Shown here: positions 45,001 through 48,544 of the stretch, piece after piece
Layout of the letters: each line of letters opens with the position of its first letter
Position numbering within the stretch: position 1 is the stretch's first letter
Source of the DNA: JAVBJN01 sp031546985
Lineage (GTDB): Bacteria; Bacteroidota; Bacteroidia; Chitinophagales; Chitinophagaceae
Assembly: GCA_031546985.1 (NCBI GenBank)
Contig: JAVBJN010000034.1
Coordinates: 1-48,544 of the forward strand
Reading direction: 5' to 3'
DNA length: 48,544 nt
Position numbers and translations under genes: made by a program
Notes under the pieces: generated by a model
What the model saw: the letters and a program-made list of their open reading frames with translations, nothing else
Database searches by the model: none
Told to the model about the DNA's origin: nothing

Positions 45001-46689
45001 GAAAGCAACGATGATGGAGCGACATCTGTTAATGTATTAAGCAGCAATGGTCAGATTACTTCAACTCTCAGGCAGGATTGGGGGTTGAATGATGTTTGGA
45101 ATGATATTATCACTCCTCGGTTCGTTCGGCTGAACGAGATCACTGGCAACACCGGGAAATTTGGCGAGATTAATCCCAATACCCATAAATTTTTACCCGT
45201 CGTTCCGATTGAATATCAGAAAGGCTTCTCAAAAAAACGTATAGATCATAGGCACCATGCCCTGGATGCTTTGGTAATCGCTTGTGCTACGCGCAATCAT
45301 ATCAATCTATTGAATAATCAGTATGCAAATTCATCCAAGAGATATGATTTACAAAGATTGCTTAGGAGGTTTGAGCGGGTTTCATACACACATAGTACTA
45401 CCCGGGAATTGGTAGAAAAAGAAGTCCCCAAAGAATTTCTTAAACCCTGGGGTACATTAACGCAAGATGCCAGGGGTGTTTTGCTCACTACAGTTGTTAG
45501 TTTCAAGCAAAATGTCCGGGTGATTAATAAGACAGTTAATGAGTATGAGAAATGGGCCAGGGGGGTGGATGGTAAACCTGAGAAAGTTCGAATAAAACAG
45601 ACGCAGGGTGATAGTTGGGCAATCCGGAAACCGATGCATAAGGATACTGTTTCTGGGTTGGTTAGCCTTCGGTTAAAAAGGATCGTTTCATTAGCATCTG
45701 CCTTGGATAATTGGCAAATGATTGTTGATAAGCCGCTAAAGGCATATCTCAGAGTGCTAATAGTAAACCAGCAGTTTGACAAAAAAATGCTGGTTAAACA
45801 TTTCAAGGATACTAATAATGTTTGGAATGGCAGATCGCTTTCAAAGGTTGAAATTTATTATTGGGATAATGAAAATGTAGCATCAAGAGTTATGTTGGAT
45901 GACAGTTTTAATGCTAAGAAGATAGAGAGCATTACGGACACCGGGATACAGAAGATTTTATTGAAGCACCTGGAGCAGGAAAAGTATCAGAATCAAAAAG
46001 ATGAGAAAGGTAAAGCCATTGCTCCGGAAACATTGGCGTTTTCGCCTGAAGGTATTGATTGGTTAAATGAGAATATTAAAGCATTAAATGAGGGAAAATT
46101 TCATCAACCCATTTTTAAAGTAAGAACGTATGAACCCAAGGGGAATAAATTCAATGTGGGTGGTACCGGTAATAAAATGAATAAATTTGTGGAAGCAGCT
46201 AAAGGAACCAACCTTTTTTTCGCAATCTATGTGGATGAATCAGGAAAGCGAAGCTACGAAACAATTCCTCTGAATATTATAATAGAACGTCAAAAACAAG
46301 GATTATCATCAGTCCCGGAAGTTAATGAAAAAGGAGACCGGCTTGTGTTTCATCTTTCTCCCAATGACCTGGTTTATGTTCCCAATGAGGAAGAAAGGGG
46401 GAGTCAAAAGAGTGTGAACATCGAAAATATGGAACAAATACAACGAATCTACAAGTTTGTAAGCTGTACTGGTAATGAAGGGCATTTCGTTCCCCATTAT
46501 TACTCTAAGGAAATAATAAAGAATGAAATGGGTACAAATAATAAGAGCCAAAATGCTCTTGATGGTACTCAGATTAAAGCGGTTTGTTTGAAATTAATAG
46601 TGGATAGAATAGGCCGCATAAAATCAAACTCTTATGATCAAACGAACCCTATACTTCGGCAATCCGGCCTATCTGCATACCGTCAATGA
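42082..46689 (+). CDS. cas9: Cas9 endonuclease, type II-C, 1535 residues
   Basis: This is an RNA-guided DNA endonuclease. RuvC-I has Asp8 in GLDLGTNSIGW. An Arg-rich bridge helix follows (about 58-85, RTRFRSIRRLRERHLLRRER). RuvC-II has Glu740 (IHIELGREM), HNH has His862 (YEIEHIIPQS) and Asn885, and RuvC-III has His1059 and Asp1062 (RIDHRHHALDAL). All nuclease residues are present, so it should be active. The long REC region (about 90-720) and a 470-residue C-terminal WED/PAM-interacting part make it larger than most II-C Cas9 proteins. The ATG at 42082 gives the canonical N-terminus. An in-frame ATG at 42001 lies inside the tracrRNA and was rejected. The gene is AT-richer than cas1 and cas2. 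Confidence 0.96.
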   Translation: MKNILGLDLGTNSIGWALISQNFGAKEGRIIGMGSRIIPMSQDVLGNFDSGVSVSQTAERTRFRSIRRLRERHLLRRERLHRVLNILDFLPSHYADQIDFDKRLGQFLPGKEPKLAYNLTQDFLFKKSFEEMLKDFASAQPHLVAHGRKIPYDWTIYWLRKKALTQKIEKEELAWLLLNFNQKRGYYQLRGEEEEEHPNKLTEFHSLVVADVVADERQKGKDEIWYSVVLENGWVYRRASKFPLFEWKGKTKEFVVTTDLNDDGTIKMDKEGNEKRSFRAPSENDWTLVKTKTEQTIDKSGKTVGAYIYDTLLQNPSQKINGKLVRVVERKFYKEELLQILIAQQKFHPELQDAVLYKACITELYENNEAHRNSIAQKDFVHLFLNDIIFYQRPLKSKTSQIGDCRYEVKQYKDKAGAIQTAPVKCIAKSHPLFQEFRLWQWIRNLHIYNRENDQTPVTDEFLKNETDYVQLFDFLNERKEITQDVLIKYLLEPQKLKAKALAEMVSRYRWNYIDDKEKKYPCNETRSQIVARLEKCKNIPVGFLTKEKEEQLWHILYSVSDKIEIAKALETFAGRNNLGDDFVAQFKKFPPYKNEYGSYSAKAIKKLLPLMRMGKYWSEDAISLGTQDRINKILTGEYDENIQDRVRQKAILLSDISHFRALPLWLASYVVYDRHSEEGSLEKWITPEDLNRFLSEFKQHSLRNPIVEQVILETLRTVRDIWQTYGDGQEDFFDEIHIELGREMKNPADKRKYITEKNNENENTNLRIKALLMELLNDGDVANVRPYSPGQQEILKIYEDGALNSSGDVPDDILKISKAAQPTKSELIRYRLWLEQRYRSPYTGEVIPLNLLFTPAYEIEHIIPQSRFFDDSFNNKVICEAEVNKLKDNRLGLEFIQSCGTQKIQVGLGKTVDVLSEKTYEAFVKNNYHPRSGKRKLLLLTDVPEKMIERQMNDTRYISKEVKNLLSKLVRRESNDDGATSVNVLSSNGQITSTLRQDWGLNDVWNDIITPRFVRLNEITGNTGKFGEINPNTHKFLPVVPIEYQKGFSKKRIDHRHHALDALVIACATRNHINLLNNQYANSSKRYDLQRLLRRFERVSYTHSTTRELVEKEVPKEFLKPWGTLTQDARGVLLTTVVSFKQNVRVINKTVNEYEKWARGVDGKPEKVRIKQTQGDSWAIRKPMHKDTVSGLVSLRLKRIVSLASALDNWQMIVDKPLKAYLRVLIVNQQFDKKMLVKHFKDTNNVWNGRSLSKVEIYYWDNENVASRVMLDDSFNAKKIESITDTGIQKILLKHLEQEKYQNQKDEKGKAIAPETLAFSPEGIDWLNENIKALNEGKFHQPIFKVRTYEPKGNKFNVGGTGNKMNKFVEAAKGTNLFFAIYVDESGKRSYETIPLNIIIERQKQGLSSVPEVNEKGDRLVFHLSPNDLVYVPNEEERGSQKSVNIENMEQIQRIYKFVSCTGNEGHFVPHYYSKEIIKNEMGTNNKSQNALDGTQIKAVCLKLIVDRIGRIKSNSYDQTNPILRQSGLSAYRQ

Positions 46690-47530
46690 ACAATTGGTGA
46701 TTGACCTGCGCGAAAGTGGAGAACGCAAGCAGGCGCCAATAGAAGATATAGGCGTGCTGATCCTGGATCATCCGCAGATTACTATTACCCAGGCATTGAT
46801 GGCAAAATTGCTATCCAATAATGTGGCGCTCATTACATGCGATACAACACATCACCCAACCGGCTTGATGTTAAACCTGGATGGGCATACCCTGCAAAGT
46901 CAAAAGTTTCAGGCGCAGGTAGAAGCGTCTGTGCCTTTGAAGAAACAGCTCTGGCAACAAACCGTGATGGTCAAGATTGAAAACCAATCTTTTGTGTTGC
47001 AACAGCAGCGGGCCGACTGTACATTCATGAATGTATTGGCGAGATCCGTGAAAAGCGGGGATAGCGAAAATGCAGAGGCACAGGCTGCTGTGTATTATTG
47101 GAAGAATGTATTTCCGGTATTCCCGGATTTTAAACGGGAGCGATTTGGCCTCGCTCCCAACAACCTGCTCAATTATGGTTATGCCATTTTAAGAGCGGTG
47201 GTAGCGCGTAGCCTGGTAGGGAGTGGGCTGCTGCCCACTTTGGGCATTTTTCACCGGAACCAGTACAATGCATACTGCCTTGCAGATGATCTTATGGAGC
47301 CTTATCGCCCTTTTGTAGATAAAATGGTTTGTGAGATTATTCGTCAGCATGGTACTTTCCTGGAATTGACGCCTAACATGAAAGCCATGTTATTGGGTAT
47401 TCCTGCCATGGATGTGTACCTGGAAGGGCAAAAAAGCCCATTGATGAACGCTGTAGCACGAACTACGGCAAGTCTGGCAAGGTGTTTTGAAGGCAAGCAA
47501 CGAAAGCTGGTTTATCCGGCTTTTCAATAA
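46634..47530 (+). CDS. cas1: Cas1 integrase, type II-C
   Basis: This 298-residue adaptation integrase starts MIKRTLYFGNPAYL, the usual Bacteroidota type II Cas1 opening. Catalytic metal ligands are Glu148 (ENAEAQAAVYYW), His207 (GIFHRNQYN) and Asp219 (LADDLMEPYRP). With Cas2 it forms the complex that inserts new spacers. The ATG lies inside cas9, giving a 56-nt overlap in another frame. The next in-frame ATG would delete the N-terminal strands, so the overlap is real. Base composition is closer to the host genes than that of cas9. Confidence 0.95.
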   Translation: MIKRTLYFGNPAYLHTVNEQLVIDLRESGERKQAPIEDIGVLILDHPQITITQALMAKLLSNNVALITCDTTHHPTGLMLNLDGHTLQSQKFQAQVEASVPLKKQLWQQTVMVKIENQSFVLQQQRADCTFMNVLARSVKSGDSENAEAQAAVYYWKNVFPVFPDFKRERFGLAPNNLLNYGYAILRAVVARSLVGSGLLPTLGIFHRNQYNAYCLADDLMEPYRPFVDKMVCEIIRQHGTFLELTPNMKAMLLGIPAMDVYLEGQKSPLMNAVARTTASLARCFEGKQRKLVYPAFQ

Positions 47531-47545
47531 TAATATGCACTCGTT

Positions 47546-47881
47546 ATGTACGAACGCCTAAATGCCTATAGAATTATGTGGGTATTGGTCATGTTTGATT
47601 TGCCAACCGAAACGAAGACCGACCGGAAAAATGCAGGCCGGTTCAGGAAAGATATGCTCTCCGATGGTTTTCAAATGTTTCAGTTCAGCATGTATATCCG
47701 GCATTGTAGCAGTAAGGAGAATGCGGATGTCCATATAAAACGGGTAAAGAGCCTGTTACCGCCCAAAGGGCATGTAGGTATGATGTGCATCACTGATAAA
47801 CAATTTGGTATGATGGAAATTTTCAGAGGACATGATCCCGTGGTGGCTCCGGAAACGATACAGCAGCTCGAACTTTTTTAG
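47546..47881 (+). CDS. cas2: Cas2, type II-C
   Basis: This 111-residue ferredoxin-like protein has the conserved first strand WVLVMFDLPTET (Asp18) and the usual FQFSMYIRHCSS, KGHVGMMCITDKQFGMMEIF pattern. It forms the central dimer of the Cas1-Cas2 integration complex. It starts 15 nt after cas1. MYERLNAYRIMWV fits other II-C Cas2 proteins, although an ATG ten codons in (47576) is possible. No csn2 or cas4 follows, which fixes the subtype as II-C. Confidence 0.95.
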   Translation: MYERLNAYRIMWVLVMFDLPTETKTDRKNAGRFRKDMLSDGFQMFQFSMYIRHCSSKENADVHIKRVKSLLPPKGHVGMMCITDKQFGMMEIFRGHDPVVAPETIQQLELF

Positions 47882-47892
47882 CAAATAGAAAC

Positions 47893-47921
47893 AAAAAAAT
47901 GCCCTTCTGGGGCATTTTTTT
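47893..47921. terminator. Bidirectional intrinsic terminator between cas2 and array
   Basis: AAAAAAATGCCC (47893-47904) pairs perfectly with GGGCATTTTTTT (47910-47921) around TTCTG. It can stop both the cas operon from the left and pre-crRNA transcripts from the array on the right. Confidence 0.85.
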
Positions 47922-47956
47922 AATCTTGTTTTTGGCCTGTAAACCTTATCAGTAAA

Positions 47957-47972
47957 GGATTACAGGTAATCC
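47957..47972. repeat. 16-bp palindrome next to the first CRISPR repeat
   Basis: GGATTAC (47957-47963) and GTAATCC (47966-47972) form a perfect 7-bp inverted repeat with a 2-nt centre, ending one base before repeat 1. It could be a transcript hairpin or a protein-binding site at the cas2-proximal end of the array. Confidence 0.5.
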
Positions 47973-47973
47973 A

Positions 47974-48544
47974 GTTGTGCGAAACCTAAGTTACAGATTA
48001 AATTGAAAGCAAATCACAACCAGTTGTCATGTGTTTAATGTTTTTTATGAGTTGTGCGAAACCTAAGTTACAGATTAAATTGAAAGCAAATCACAACACC
48101 GTTTGCAACATGTTACGCTCGGTAAAGGTTGTGCGAAACCTAAGTTACAGATTAAATTGAAAGCAAATCACAACAAACCCAACGCCATGAAACCAAAATT
48201 ATTAGTTGTGCGAAACCTAAGTTACAGATTAAATTGAAAGCAAATCACAACTACGATTAAAAGCACCACCAAAGAAACACAGTTGTGCGAAACCTAAGTT
48301 ACAGATTAAATTGAAAGCAAATCACAACCAGGGGATTCCAGTATTTCAGCCATAGAAAGTTGTGCGAAACCTAAGTTACAGATTAAATTGAAAGCAAATC
48401 ACAACCAACAATGTTGGCCCACTCATCTGTAGAGTGTTGTGCGAAACCTAAGTTACAGATTAAATTGAAAGCAAATCACAACTGGTGTAAAGATACAACG
48501 TTGTACCATATTGTTGTGCGAAACCTAAGTTACAGATTAAATTG
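47974..48544 (-). CRISPR. Type II-C CRISPR array, 8 repeats seen (last one cut by the window)
   Basis: Seven complete 47-bp repeats start at 47974, 48051, 48128, 48205, 48282, 48359 and 48436; an eighth starts at 48513 and is cut after 32 bp. All seven spacers are exactly 30 bp and the repeats are identical. The repeat ends are inverted (GTTGTG...CACAAC). The anti-repeat of the tracrRNA pairs with GTTGTGATTTGCTTTCAA, so the functional crRNA is read from the minus strand, towards cas2. In that sense each repeat contains TTTG (repeat positions 8-11), 21 nt, TAGGTTTC (33-40), a near-consensus Bacteroidota promoter. The array continues beyond the window. Confidence 0.97.

Noticed and set aside
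48021..48512. Self-targeting or recognisable origin of the seven spacers
   Set aside because: By eye none of the 30-bp spacers matches the rest of the window. Origin needs a database search that cannot be done here.
1..48544. tRNA or rRNA genes
   Set aside because: Scanning intergenic regions showed no cloverleaf with a TTCGA-type loop and no rRNA signature.

Overview
The window looks like chromosomal DNA of a Bacteroidota bacterium, most likely Chitinophagaceae or a close relative. The clues are a type IX secretion sorting domain on an exported protein, lipobox-bearing RND pump parts, promoters of the TTTG-N19/21-TAnnTTTG class (exact copies at 118-148 and 5957-5988), few Shine-Dalgarno sequences, an IS1-type transposase of the Bacteroidota kind, and a type II-C CRISPR locus with 47-bp repeats. 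Species cannot be named from sequence alone.

Layout. 1-97 is the 5' end of a membrane-protein gene leaving the window. 422-1181 holds a strong hairpin and an IS1-like transposase. 1297-5655 holds housekeeping and accessory genes (acyltransferase, DUF3052/YdeI-like protein, membrane-anchored glutamate-synthase-like FMN protein, GreA/Rnk-like factor). 5957-12418 is an RND tripartite efflux operon led by a small unknown membrane protein. 12466-16523 carries an FAD oxidoreductase, a small exported protein, an alpha/beta hydrolase and a PepSY-type membrane protein. 16531-17004 is a tandem-repeat block ending in a long inverted repeat.

17045-37712 (minus strand) is a compact operon of 15 genes encoding a contractile injection system of the Afp/PVC/MAC (eCIS) class: cap (DUF4255), sheath, two tube proteins, a DUF5908 gene of only 59 codons, LysM adaptor, VgrG-like spike, PAAR tip, gp25, two very large baseplate proteins, a 1380-residue protein with four tandem carboxypeptidase-regulatory-like domains in the Afp13 (fiber) position, tape-measure protein, N-acetylmuramidase and AAA+ ATPase. 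There are no T6SS membrane-complex genes, no capsid genes and no obvious toxin.

38066-39991 is a T9SS-exported protein with two DUF4394 domains, and 40160-41788 is an acyl-CoA carboxylase carboxyltransferase.

41966-48544 is a type II-C CRISPR-Cas locus: tracrRNA (minus strand, antisense to the cas9 leader), a 1535-residue Cas9 with all catalytic residues, cas1 overlapping the cas9 end by 56 nt, cas2, and an array of 47-bp repeats with 30-bp spacers that runs off the window. The anti-repeat shows that crRNAs are read from the minus strand, towards cas2. Each repeat contains a near-consensus Bacteroidota promoter (TTTG-N21-TAGGTTTC) placed so that transcription should start at the repeat/spacer junction. 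This would be a Bacteroidota counterpart of the repeat-embedded promoters known in Neisseria, and it is the most interesting regulatory signal in the window.
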